Source of the DNA: Panagrolaimus kolymaensis
Taxonomy: Eukaryota; Nematoda; Chromadorea; Rhabditida; Panagrolaimidae
Assembly (NCBI GenBank): GCA_028622995.1
Contig: JAJQJQ010000003.1
Location: 3,968,001-4,032,000 of the forward strand
Length of the DNA: 64,000 nucleotides
Reading direction: 5' to 3'
Part shown: one piece after another, positions 1-12,700 of the stretch
Position numbering within the stretch: the stretch's first letter is position 1
How the letters are laid out: each line of letters opens with the position of its first letter
Made by a program: the position numbers and the translations under genes
Notes under the pieces: model-generated
The model's input: only the letters and a program-made list of their open reading frames with translations
What the model was told of the DNA's origin: nothing
Database searches by the model: none

Positions 1-406
1 AACCAAATCATTTTTCGACACGGATGAGCTCGATGATGATCATTTTTTTATGAATTTTGTAAGTTCTAAAGATACTAAAATGATAAAAAAAAAGTATTAT
101 TTTCAGGCAACAAATAGCAAAGCGATTAGAACCCGAGCCAAAGACTACACAACGCCTGCTCCTCGCAAAGATTTTAATTCTCATATCTTATTTTCTGTTC
201 TCATTGTATTTTTATTATTTGTTGTTGTAGCTTTAATTTGTGCAATAATATCTACTGTTTATTACAGGTAATAAAATTTATTATTTCTAGAAACTAAATA
301 TAAAAAATTTATTGGTTTTAGATTTATGCGTCCCGGTCATTATCATACTCAGAAAATTCATGTTCCACGGCAAGATGAAGAAATTCCTCTCAACCATCGT
401 GAATGA
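1..406 (+). CDS. 3' end of a single-pass membrane protein gene (5' part outside window)
   Basis: I do not recognise the family. Three exons can be joined in frame: 1-58, 107-267 and 322-406, with GT-AG introns of 48 and 54 bp. The visible product starts with an acidic stretch (DTDELDDDHFF). A basic segment (KAIRTRAKDYTTPAPRKDF) follows, then one strongly hydrophobic helix of about 23 residues (LFSVLIVFLLFVVVALICAI), and then a short polar tail ending in NHRE. The tail contains HYHTQKIHVPRQDEEI. This is a membrane anchor near the C-terminus, but its orientation cannot be told because the N-terminal part lies before the window. An AATAAA at 455-460 is a plausible poly(A) signal about 50 bp after the TGA. 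The exon structure is certain enough to trust; function is unknown. Confidence 0.75.
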
Positions 407-999
407 ATAACTTTTTTAAATGTTTTTTTTTGTAAAAATTTCAACTTTAGCTTTAATAAACATTTTTTATACTTAATTTCTCTTTATGGATTCCCTTTAT
501 TGCTCTCATTGATAAACTTTCACTTTTATTTTCCTGATTCTTGAAAATCGATTCTAAATCATTTTGAAACGTTTAATTAATTCAAGTTCTTTCTCCAATA
601 AAAAAATGATACGTAAACGCATCCTTTTTAGGATTCAATCTAGGTCATTTAAAAACGGGTAAAATTGAGAGTTGTGAATGTTTACATCTTCATTTTTTTT
701 CTTTTATTTTGCTTCTAAAAAACACCATTAAGCAATAGTTCAAATGACTACAACAAGTATGGAAACCCTTTGAAGGTAGGCCATCATTTAAAATTTCTGG
801 AAAAAAGGATGCTGGTTGCTAAAGGTGAGTAGCTTTTTTCTTCCAAGATGCTGCTATGCATTTTTTTAACCTTTTAAAATTCACAAACAGTTAAAAGAAA
901 GGAATAATAAATAGAAAAAACAAGCTGTAGATGTTTATTTTTTATTCCAAAATAGTGATGATGTTTATCTCTAATTTGAAACAAAGATTTTTAGGAGAG

Positions 1000-2083
1000 A
1001 TGATACATTCAAATTATTTTATTAAATTAACAAGGATAAAATCAGCCTTCAGCGCTATATTGCTTTTTTTCTTTCTCCTCTTTCTTTTCCATTGTTATTC
1101 TTTTAAGTAAGTGTTTATATCACTTTTGAATGTAGAAAAAACTATGCTTTCAGAGAATATAATTGTTTTTCAACCTCCTTATCTTGCGCTTTGCCAGATA
1201 GTAGCCAAACTAAAATTATTATTATTACACCAACATATCGTCGACCGACTCGTTTTGCAGATATGACTAGGTTTATATTTTTATATATTTTTTTGCATCT
1301 TTAAATGACGTAATTTCAGACTTAAAAATACTCTCGATGGATTATCGAATATATTTTGGGTTGTGATCGAAGATGCAAATATGCCAGTTTTAGCTGTAAA
1401 AAAATTATTAAAACGTTCTGGTATTCCTCATTCTTACTTAGCATATAAAACAAAACCAGGATATCCAAGTAAGCCGATTCTAAAATTTCTTTAATATATT
1501 TTACCATTTTAGAACGGGGTTGGTATCAACGAGATATGGCTTTAAACTTTATAAGAGAAAATGCTAAGGATATAACAAATGGCAATAAAGCAGTAGTATA
1601 TTTTGCTGACGATGATAATTCTTATGATACTAGACTATTTGATGATTATATTAGAAAAGTTAAAAAAGCAGGAGTTTGGGCTGTTGGACTTGTTGGTGGA
1701 ATACCAGTGGAAGCACCAAAAGTGCAAAAAGGAAGAGTGATTGGATGGCATGTAAATTGGAACTCAGATCGAAAATTTGCAATAGATATGGCAGGATTTG
1801 CGGTATCACTTGATCTTATTAAATCCACCAAAGGCCATTTTGGAATGGAATGCAAGCGAGGAGCTGGAGCCCCAGAAACATGCTTTTTGGAATCACTAGG
1901 ATTAGAATGGAAAGATCTCGAGCCATTTGGTTTTACTCAGGTATTAAAGAAAATAAAAGTTAGCAGAAGTTAAAGCAAAAATTTCAGGATAAAAAACGCG
2001 AATTGTTAGTTTGGCACACTCAATCAGTTGCGGTTAAATATGATAAAAGAAAAGTAGATTTATACGGGTTTATTATTGAATAA
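1000..2083 (+). CDS. Beta-1,3-glucuronyltransferase (B3GAT/GT43 family), paralogue 1
   Basis: The predicted protein has 304 aa from five exons: 1000-1106, 1136-1270, 1320-1468, 1513-1940 and 1988-2083. It is a type II Golgi protein with a short basic cytosolic start, a signal anchor around residues 15-34 (AFSAILLFFFLLFLFHCY), a brief stem and a GT43 catalytic domain. Family motifs are clear: IIIITPTYRRPTR at the domain start, WVVIEDA, the UDP- and metal-binding DDD in YFADDDNSYDTRLF, DMAGFAV, a probable catalytic Glu in PETCFL, and the late LVWHT motif. The family transfers glucuronic acid from UDP-GlcA to a terminal galactose, as in proteoglycan linker or HNK-1-like glycans. Which acceptor this paralogue uses cannot be read from the sequence. 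TTTTTAG five bases before the ATG could be a trans-splice acceptor. A second copy lies at 36.6-37.6 kb on the minus strand. Confidence 0.92.
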
Positions 2084-5000
2084 AAATTTAAAATTGTGAC
2101 ATTGCTTGTTTTTGATGCATTAAAAACCATTAGCGTTATTTTCATTAAACAATTACCTGACAAGATTAATGAGTTAATTGAAGCAAAAACGAACGACGGC
2201 GGCTTGAGAGATGAAAAAAAAATTCGATAGCTTTTTCAAATCAACATGAAAAAAGGTTTTTAACCTAAGTATTTTTAGCACCTGTTTTTAAGTTAAAAAC
2301 ATAAAAAGAAAATGTTGCTTATGTAATTATACCTTTATTTTTGTGATGCTGCTTCCTTCAGTGGTGGTAGTTCATGCCATCAGCTGTGAATATGTAACAG
2401 CGTTATTTCTTCTATTGTCCTCCATTATTTTTTCTTTTAAGTCAAATCTTGGTTCTTGGTTTCACAGCAGGGGAGCTCTATTTCGGACATTTTCTTTTGA
2501 ATAAAAGGAGAAAAAAATTTTTACGTTAAATTTTTTTTCTTAAAAATTAGCCCGCTTCAATAGCTCTTTTCATAATTTTATATATTTCAAAAAAAAGAAG
2601 GTTTTAAACCCCTTCGTAATAATAATTTTTGAACTAAGCTTTGAGTTGCTGTCTTATGACTTTACAGAAATTCATTCATTATCGAGTTGTTTCCTTGATT
2701 CTCGACCATCTGCGTTTTTATTAATAAAATTTTTTACAAACGCTTCTTTTTATTATTTATATTTATTTATTTATTTTTCTTTTTATATTTTTTTGTGACC
2801 ACAAAAATAAAGCAATTTAACTCATAAAAAAGCTTGTTTGATCTTGTAAAAATATAATTATAACCTTAAAATTATGCTACATTGTCTCTTTTTTTATGCG
2901 TTTTTGCATTTAAGTATTTGAAGAAAAGCAAAAAAAGTTTTAAAGAGGGAGATTGCGCAGTCACCAAAACTACGATGATGATGGAGGATGCTTCTCTTAA
3001 AAAGCAAGCAAAGCTTGAAGAATATGGTTTGTTTAACTTTTTTGCATCTCTTAAAAAGGCTCTCGCAATAATCAACAAATTTTTGAAAAAAAGCTTAACG
3101 GTCGTCGACGCGTTACAGTTGCGCTTATTTTTCTTTTTCTTATTCAACCTGCTTGCATTTGCACTTGCACGTCCGCATTTTTTTGCCAACTTAAAATTCT
3201 TATATGTTGCGTTAAATTCATCCCTACCCTTTATTTTATTTTATGCTTGCGCTTTTTTTACAGCCAATTCACTTGAGTTTTGTATTGTATAATTTTGGTA
3301 AGAACCTTCTTCGTCCATTTAAAAAATATATAATGAAAGGGTCATTTCATCGAATAAATAATACAACTTTGACCATCGTTCACCTCTCTCCATCTTTCTT
3401 TTTTTTTAATTGACACAGAAGCTTTTTAATCCAATGTCAAAAAAAAATATTTTTACAACCAACATTGACCTCCCTCCTCAGTGAATGATCGTAAACTAAT
3501 ATATATTTTTTTCCCATTGGCCTTTCATGTTTTTTATCTTGTTTCGGCAGCCAAAAAAAAATAAACTTCCGTATTTCCATCATGTAAAGGAACAGACAGT
3601 GTTTTTAAGATGGAAGTGGTTTTTAATAATTGTTAAAAAATTAAGTGTCTTTTTTTAAAGTTTTAAAGTTTTAAAATTTCAAGAGATTTGTTGTTTTGTT
3701 TTACGTTCTTTCTTTTAGTGTTATTTTGCCGGAGGAATGCTTTATTCAAATATATAAAAAATGAATTGAATGCCGCCTTCAAAGTGTCTATGAATAGACG
3801 CGCACACGCTTCAAAAAAAATGAATAAGAAAAGAATAAGAATATTTGCGCCTAAACACTTTATTAAATTTCGTTGAAATCAATGGATAAATTTAGTTTTT
3901 TTCATTGTTGTTTGGAGACTCGATGAGATTTTTTTCTTCGCTTCATTTTTTTATTTTTTATTTCTCACATTCTGCGTTTTTTTTTTGTTGAAAAATTGAA
4001 GAGGAGAAGCTTGCATGCTTCTTAAATAAATCTGTCTCCAGGGCGCTTTCAACTGGCTTTTTTGTGGATATATCATTTGGGAATTATAGCTCGCGCACAA
4101 GAAAAAAAAATATTATGGAATGTCACTGTTTTTTTTTCTCGGCCAATTCTCCAATGGCCTTTTGCGGTTTTACCCGGAAAGTATTTTTTTAAAGTTGACA
4201 TGGCCGTGTCAACCGACATCCGAAAGCTGTCGCCAATCACAGTTTTTTTCTTGGTATTTTTTTGGAGTGCCTTCGATGAAGCCAACTTGGACTTTTTGAT
4301 TTCTGCTGCTTTTTTATTTTATTATTTTTAAAAAAAATTGTCTTCGATTTTATTATAATTAGTCGTTGATCATTGATATTTTTCCATGCATATTTCTGTG
4401 AAATTGAGAGTTATTTTTTATTTTATAAAAATTTCATTGACCATTACAAAAATGTGTTTTCCCGCTTCGTATTTATTTCCCCATGATGTGTCACAAAAAA
4501 TTTTTTTTCTTAACATAATGTGGTCGGAAAAAATAAATGCTTTATAAATTGGTGGTTGCTTAATCAACAGTCAACAGAACTCACACCTCTGAGTGTTCCG
4601 TCGCTCTCGTAAAGTTTTCCTTTTTATTTATTTTTATTTTCTCGCCAAATTTAGTCAAAAATTTTCTCAATTCATTCAGTCTTTTTTTCTTTCTCCTTTT
4701 TCTTCGTCCACATGTTTGATTTGCATATTCTCCTACATTTTTTTTCCTACTTTCTTTTTAAATTTAACTTTTTACTTTTTATTTCCGGTTTCAATCTAAA
4801 ATTCATTAAACTGCAATATTGCAAAAACGGTTTTTTCAAATAAAGGCACTTTCTTTGACTTTTGACTTGTCACATTTTTTTCTTCTTCTTCTTTGGTCTA
4901 TGTTTTCTCATATTGTTCTCATATATATTCGCGGGACTTTTATATTGGTTTTGTACATAAATATTTTTCGAAGAATCAAAAAAAAAAGAATTAAAGAAAG

Positions 5001-8000
5001 AAATCTTTCGCGCCATTGATGGCTTTAAACCTTTCCTATTTTTTCCTTCCAAGCTGTTCTAAAAATAAGGGCAAAGTTTTGTTGTTATTCTCGAGACTCA
5101 CCCGCCCGATTTGGTGGGTTTTTTTTAGAGGGAGACATCGGTCTTAAAAACAAATATAAATGAATGAAAGAACATTGGCGCGCGTTCGATTCTGCGCGTG
5201 GCTGCTTACAATCGTCGACTTTCGTTAGTTACTCAAGCAACCCATATATATTTTGTTTTTCTTTTAAAAAATCACTTTTTTATTTCAATGTTGTTATTAT
5301 TTAAGAAAAAACGGCCATTTAAGCAAGCGTGTGCTGCGCGGGTTTTCCTCCCTTTTCTATTGTCTCCAGAGTCATTTATGTTTTTTTCGAAAAAAATAAA
5401 TGGATCCATTGAACCTTGGTATGTATGTGTTCAATATGCCATCGTCATTATGGAGCCAAACCGATTTGAAAAATGAATGTCTTTTTTAACACATTTTTTT
5501 ATTTCATGTGCCATATGGTACATCATCTTTTTGTTTTTTTTTTACTTTTTCTTTTGCGCAGGCGCCAAAAATCTTCTGTCTTCTATCATTCATCCAATTT
5601 TTCTGAATGAATGACGCTTTTTTACTCTTTGCTTTTTACTTACTTTTTTTTGTCAAGTGAAGGGTTTATTTCCGGTAGTGTTTCCATTATTATTACTACT
5701 TACTTACTGGTGATGAAGAGGGGTACTTTAGATATCTCTACTCTACTTTTATACAAAAAGAAAAGATCCCTCTCAAAATCATTGTTTTTTCATTTATTTT
5801 TTTCCATTGTTTTTTAACGGTTTTAATGTATCTTTAAAACAATTAGTTTTTTTTTTGTTTTGCAATTTTCCATGCTCATTTACCTTTTTTTCAATTGCGC
5901 CATGCGACGCTAATTGAAAAAGATTGTTTTGTTTTTTTGGAGGTTACAATGGGATTAATTTTTCCGTTCCTTCCATTCCTTTCTCATCCTTGACTTTTTT
6001 TTCTTCTCTCGTTTCCCGGAACTTTTATGTTCAAACAAGCGTGTATTTATAAGAGACAATTGTATGTAATACTATTTTTTTTCTGAAAAACTTTGTATTT
6101 GGCAAAGATAGATTTATTTTTGTGTCTTCTTTTCTTTTCGATACAAACAAATAAAACAATTGCAGCTTCTTCTTCGTTATTTTTCACTTTTTTTGGTGAC
6201 ACGACTAACTACAACACAACGACCAAAACTGTTGCGCAGCTAACAACTTCTTCTCCGTGAAAGCAAAAGTCCAACGCCGTTGATTCAATTCTTTTATTTA
6301 TTTATTTCCATTTTCCTATTCTGTTTTGGTTTGGTTTGAACGCCTTAGGCGATGGTGTTATTGCTTGCATTTATTATATGAATGAATTCCTTTGAATGAT
6401 AAAAATAAATTAATTATTTATGCCGCTTAATTGTCATTGCACCAATCGACAATCTGTGATTTCAACCAGTACAAATGGATGTAAGTTTACAACTTTTTTC
6501 TTAAAATTATTTTATTTCTTACTTTAAATTTTGGAATCATCTTTTTTTTACTTCACACTTTTTTAAACTGTCAATGTTGCACTTATTGCTCTTTTTTTGA
6601 CCTTCTTAATCCATCCATCTTTCTTGATATCGGGCGTCAAGTGCCATTCTTGAGCCGTAATCGGACCAAATGTTAGTGTATTATTGGTTGGTGTCTTAGA
6701 TAGTGACGCTATTTCTTCTCTTTTCATCAAGTTTTTTAAAGAGTTTTCGCGCAAAACTAAATAAGTGTTGACCCAACTTCATTTTCACAAAAGGGCCTCA
6801 CCTTAAAAAACTTTTTTTTATTAGAAAACTTTTTAGAAAAAAATAAAATGAAAATCCACACCTTTAAATAAAATGGGCCTCTTTAAAAGGTGGAATAGTA
6901 TCGTCACACATTTTTTTTCTTAATGATTGTTTTTGGTTTACATAAAGTATCAAGCAACAAAAAAGGTGCTGGCATTGTTTGTTCGAGAACCCAAATATAG
7001 GCTCTAATCCCTTTTTTTATGAATGGAAAAATGCCAAACATTTTGTTTTTCTCACCATTTCTCTTTTCTTTTTTGTAATACCAAAAAATGCGCAACACAT
7101 GCGCGACAAATTACTTATTTTTTTGTTTATGGCTAATTTCGGCATTATATTGTCTCTTGCTCAAGCATACGCATCAATGGATCTTTTTTTTTGGCAATCG
7201 CTTGATTGGCTTTCTCTCATTAATACTTGTCACCTGCTCTCTCATCATCCCACTCCTTATTCTTTCTATTTGTCGTCGGGCCATATGAAAAAGGGAGAAA
7301 GAACCTAAGAAATAAAAAATGAACGAAAGAAAAAGAAAATTATGCAAATTTAAAAAGGAAATAAGAATAAAAAAAGAAAAAAAGAACCAAATTTGAAAGT
7401 CAATACAATGATTTATTTTATTTTTTCTTTCCACAATAAAAAATAAAGAAAAAATATTGTATAAGAACCTCATTGACAACTCAATTAAATGGCCTTCGCC
7501 TATCCTTGGGCCAAAAAAATAAAAAAATTGGTTTGGATGATTTAACGATATTTTTTCTACTACTGTGTTTGAAAAACCGTGACCACCCTCTAAAAATAAA
7601 AAAGCAAAGAAAGTCAAAGGCAATTTTATCTCAAATATTTTTTTTGAATGAAACTGAAAAAAAGCTGCTGAAGTGAACGGAAGAAAGAAATATAATTCCA
7701 ACTATGTAAAAAAACCTGTAAGAAAGTGGTTGGCTGGTGTCGATCACAATATTTATTTTTATGAGATTTGGCGTCGTCGGATTTGTCATGAAGGGTGTTT
7801 GGTTACAAGCCTATTATGACTTTCATCGGATTAGGAAACGACGATGCTTACTGTTGCAAATCAAGCCCTTCGTTTTCCTCGTTTTTCTTTCTTCTTTTTC
7901 AAAAAAAGCATGTTGGAGTCAGCTTTTGGCGATGCTGATTTTCTTTTCTTTTGACTTTTTATGTTTTGTTGCATGAATACCGGAAATGTAATGACGACGA

Positions 8001-9618
8001 TATTTGTTTGCTTTCCTGCTTTTTTCGTTGCTATTACTCGTCTTCTTGCTCGTGCCTTAAATGATAATAACCGCCTTTGAAAAAGAATGGTAGAAAAAAC
8101 TTGCGCCCTTTTAACTAACAACAAAATGCTATTAAAACATGCGCACATTATAGGTTTAAGGAAGAAAAAAATATTTGAGGATAGCTTTCTATCTTTTGTT
8201 ACCTGTCAATCTAAAATTTTGTTAACCATGATTTTTTTCTTCTTCTGCGACCTCCAAGGTTTTTTTGAGCAATAATATATACCATCCGGAAGAACACATT
8301 TTACAAAAATAAAAAAAACAAGCCTTTGAAAAAAAATATTTGTTAGAGGACAAATTTTGTTCGAAAAAATAAAAAATATGTCATTTTGTTGTTTGTTTGA
8401 TTTTCGTTTACAAGATTTTGAGCGTGATTTTTTATTTTTGCCATTCAAACCCCTCTAATTTTTTTTCATTCATTTTAAATGCCTATAATTGAAAACGGGA
8501 AATGGAAATAAAAATTTATATTGCGCAAGGATGAAGAAGCCTTGAGACAATTGGCAGCATTGTATGTATTTAAACTGCTTGAATGAAATAAATAAAAAAA
8601 GAAGAGTAGAGAGAAATAGAATTTTTATGCATATTTTTTTAGTTGATTGAAAACCAGCCTAGCCTCGCGGCAATGTTGAGTACTTCTTAATCCTTGTTTC
8701 GGATTGAGCCAATTGCTTCCACTAAAAAAAAGAATGTAGGAAGAAGCCAAGGAGATGCCCTTCCTCCTTTAAACAGAAAACAAAATTTCTCATGTTTTTG
8801 AAAAATTGCGCGTTGTTACATCTATTATAGGGTCACAACATAAACCCAATTGCATTATTTTACTCATGGTACTTACATTTAAGCTTCATTTTTTCTAGCA
8901 AGTAAAAACATTGAAGTATGCCCATCTTTTTTTTTATTTTTATTTTTTGGAAAAGCTTGTTTGAGGTTTGCTGAAAGCAATTGGCAGGCATCAAGGTTAG
9001 AATTAAATTTATTTATTTCAATCTCGTGCCCATCCAAAAAAAAAATCATGCAAACCACAAATTTTCTTCAATTTTCATGTTTGCTTTTTTAACGTTTTTT
9101 ATTTTATTTATTTTTTCCTATCATTAAAAAATAAAAAGAAAGAAAGCTGAAACGCGAGAAGATAGCTTTTTTTCAATTTTTTTTATACAAAATTACCAGC
9201 GAGTCCCATCATTTATTTTTTAAAAGACAAACAATGTGTTTTTATCCCATCAAAAAAGACGATGGCGATGACTTTATTTTTTGGGCAAGCAAGCAACAAG
9301 CAGCAGCAATACTTTTATGGTAAGAAATGCAAGAAAAGTGCATTTTTTTTTGTTAACTAAAGGCTTTCCGTTACGCTATAGTTTCCTCAAAAAAGAAAAA
9401 TTTGAAAATTATGTAAACACGGAACAGCGGCACAATTTCAAACTTTTTTCTTTTTTCATTTTATTTTTTGCTTAAAAATAATGCCAATGGTATAATTTTT
9501 TTATTGAGCCAATTCGAGAATGCCTAACTTTCGCGTGCTTTTACAATGTTTAAAAAAAACTAAAATTTATATACTTTTTTTAAGATAGATAGCTTTTTTA
9601 AAATTAAAATATACCGGT
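2084..9618. other. Long T-rich intergenic region, no gene seen
   Basis: These 7.5 kb hold T-homopolymer runs, TTTATT repeats and short A-rich patches on the plus strand. Open frames up to about 136 codons occur (for example 2882-3292), but they are made of Phe, Lys, Leu and Ile and overlap comparable frames on the opposite strand, so I do not call them genes. One less biased patch at 6563-6754 (minus) is discussed among the findings. The region probably contains the 3' end of the glucuronyltransferase transcript and the upstream control region of the GRIP-type gene. Confidence 0.6.
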
Positions 9619-9769
9619 ATGGTTATAAATAATAATGATGATATTCAACAACCACAAAGGAGGCGATCAATGGTATATAGAATTCAAAAACGGGCTAAAA
9701 GGGCATTTTATCGTTCACTTATACGGTTAATGAAAGCGGCATTAGATGAGGTCATTTACGCTCCAAGAG
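9619..9769 (+). other. Alternative first coding exon A of the GRIP-type gene
   Basis: ATG at 9619 opens a 50-codon exon ending in a strong donor (GTAAGT) at 9770, in phase 1. It reads [20 protein letters not shown] and then a basic amphipathic stretch ([20 protein letters not shown]). Joined to the exon at 12632 it gives [12 protein letters not shown] without a frame break. There are no cysteines near the N-terminus, unlike the other two first exons. It could be an upstream exon of the same transcript rather than an independent start, but neither exon B nor C has a usable acceptor before its ATG. Confidence 0.65.
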
Positions 9770-12700
9770 GTAAGTATGTACAAAATATTAATTGAAATGA
9801 AAAAGAAAAAAAACTTTTCCATGAAAAAACAAAGCAAAACAATAGAGTTTCGAATATCATAATGGCTCTCCTCTCCCTTTTGTTTCTGGTCCTCCTCGTC
9901 TTGGGTATTTATTTTTTCTAGGTCATTTGTTATTCTTTACTTTATTTATGTGAATCTATTTTTTCTTTCTTACTTTCTTATTTAGTAGTTACTATTTTTT
10001 ACCTGCATATTTTTTCATTTCAAATTTTTATAATCCAACGTGTAAACACACGTTATAAATTTATTTGTATATTTATTATAAAATTCCATCAGCAACAGCT
10101 TAACTAACTTTTTATTCTTAATCAATATTTTATTCAACAATACAATTTCAACTTTTTTCTTTCTTCAATTGAGTGACCGCTGTGAAAAAATGTTGTTTTT
10201 CTATTGTTTCTATTTTACTTTTTCTTCTCTTTTGTGTCGAAAATCGAACCTTTGAAGAAATAAGAAAACAACAACGAAGGAGAAAAAGAAATATTTTTTA
10301 TTTAAACTCTCAAAAGTTGACGAACAACTAACTAACTAGCTTCTTGACCACCACCGAACAACGACTCACCAACCAACCAACTTACTAACTGCTTCACTCA
10401 CTCAAGTTGATATAATTTTCGGAGCTACTATACTGCGTTTGTCGTCGTTGTCGTCATCTTCATCGATGTAAGCCAAAGGTCTGTCCACTATCTCGCTACC
10501 TATGCGCAAGAATTTTTTTCTTTTGATGAGAAAAATTGAAAAAAAAAAGAAAAGAAAGAAGAAGCCTCAAGCTTTTTATTTTTTATTTTTTTATTTTTGG
10601 ATGTTTGAAAGCTATTATGCGACTTTTATTATTCGGTTGCTGAAAAATTTATTGTAATCATGGCTTTATCATGTGCAAGAGCGACCTCACCTATCGAAGA
10701 ACTTTTATCGAACTCGAATGAATTTGAACTTGATTTTAACCTTTTGGATTATTTGAAAGATATTGATGATGCATATTCGAAAGCTTGCTTTGATGATAAT
10801 GCATCCATGATCGTTCATAATTCATCCCTTTTGGAAATGAATTCTCGCCCCTCCTCCAAATCTCAACCATCGATGATTAATGTTGTGGGAAAATCGGATT
10901 TTTTGAAAAAGCGGTTTTCGGCTTTTCGACGAAACAAAAAATCTGAACGTCTACTACCATCAAAAACATTCCCTATTTTTGATCAAATATTTTCTAAAAC
11001 AACCAACCGCCACCACCATCATGAAACAAGCAGCAGAGTTCCACAATCATTATTTTCAACCATGAGTCATTTTGATATAAGTACCGTCGAACGTCGAATA
11101 GAATTAAGTGAATTGGATCGTCGAAATTCAATAGGTAATAAAAAAATATAAACATACATACTTTTTGTTATGACCACATGATATCACCTCTTAAAAAAAA
11201 AAACAAATAATTGTTAATTTATTGGTGTTATTCACACTCTTTTTCATCGTTAGCTTTTTTTTTCTCTTATTTAGTGGACGTTGCTTTTTTAATCACAAAT
11301 TCATTTCTTTCTTTTTTCTCAGCTGTTTTTGATTAGTTTGTTTCTTTTTTGTCTGATCGTTTTCTATTAGAAACAAACAAACTAAAAAAAGTTTTTGTTG
11401 CAAATATTCTTTATTTATCCATGTTGCTGACAATGTTTTTGCCACTTTGTCATTGTTATGTATGTGTATGCTTTGAGATGAGAAAATTACCGCCATAATT
11501 CATCCACCAAAATGTGATGACAAGCTTGCTTACTCTCTTTCTTTTAACAAGTTTCTATTAGACATATTCTTTTTCCGGAAAGGCTTGCTTGCTCTCTGTT
11601 TTTTTTTCACGGCCACCATCATCGTTGTTGGTGTGATGGTGAGATGATCAACAGTTATTTTGTTGCAAGAAGACAAGGCGGCAACCAAAGCGCGCGCTTG
11701 TCCTTTTTTTCTTTCAATTTTTTTTGTCGGCAAACAAAATAAATGATAGATAATCTAAACATGATCGAAGCTCTCAAATGTTAACGCCTTGTCTCTCTTT
11801 TTTTTTTTTATAATGCTTTTAGCGTGAACTAATAAAAAAATAACATATTTTTTTTGTTGCATTTTAGGAAAACAAAACATAAAAAAAACTTTAAATTCTC
11901 AGGATTTAGATTTTTTTTGCTTTTTGTTTTATCGCCCGAAAGCTCGCTATTGTATTGTTTTTTACGTTTTTGCTTTTTCTTCTAAAAAAGATACATAATT
12001 TTATTCATTTTTTCCTTCTCTTCGTTGACCAAAAGGAAATTTTCTCTCCTTTGATTTTTATGTATATGTTTTATTAGTCGAATGAAGAAGTTTATAAAAA
12101 ACTCATAAAAATGGAGCTTCTTCCATATTAAAAAAAAGAGAGAGGGCGCGTGTGATTTTAACGTTTGTGAATCAATCATTTAGTCTCTGTTAGTTTAACA
12201 TAACTCTTTTCTTTTTTTATTGCTTTCGGCATGGCCTTGTCATCGTCATGTTGCTTTGAAGTTTGTCGTCAACGTCGGCCAAAACCAAAAGAAGAAGAAG
12301 AGCGAGAAGCGTTTCAAAAGCGATTTAAAACCATTGAACGCCATGTGGATGTTCATCGAAAGCCATATCAACTTCGACCATTATATGAAATTTCTCAAAA
12401 TTCAGATCAAAGATTAGACTATTGGAAGCAAAAAAAGCGTCTTCAAGATACCTCTAAAAATTCTCATGTCTCTCATTTTCATCAAGCCTTGGGTCAAGGC
12501 TGTAAGTGCAACATTCATTCAATCTCTAATATAAAAAAAAGACATAAACTAAAAAATATATAAACTTTTAATTGCTTTTTAAAGATGGCATTCGAGATGC
12601 TTTTTAATAATCCTTTTTTATCCGTTTTTAGATGACATTAAAAGTTACGATGAAACCGATGAAGTAGCAATTTCTAAACGAAGGTAAGTAATTTTTTTAT

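Noticed and set aside
2872..3292. Overlapping frames of 136 codons (plus) and 105 codons (minus)
   Set aside because: Both are rich in Phe, Leu, Lys and Ala from low-complexity DNA, lie over each other, and lack splice sites or motifs.
7174..7701. 175-codon frame on the minus strand
   Set aside because: It is dominated by Phe, Ile and Leu from T-rich DNA and shows no domain, signal peptide or exon borders that would extend it.
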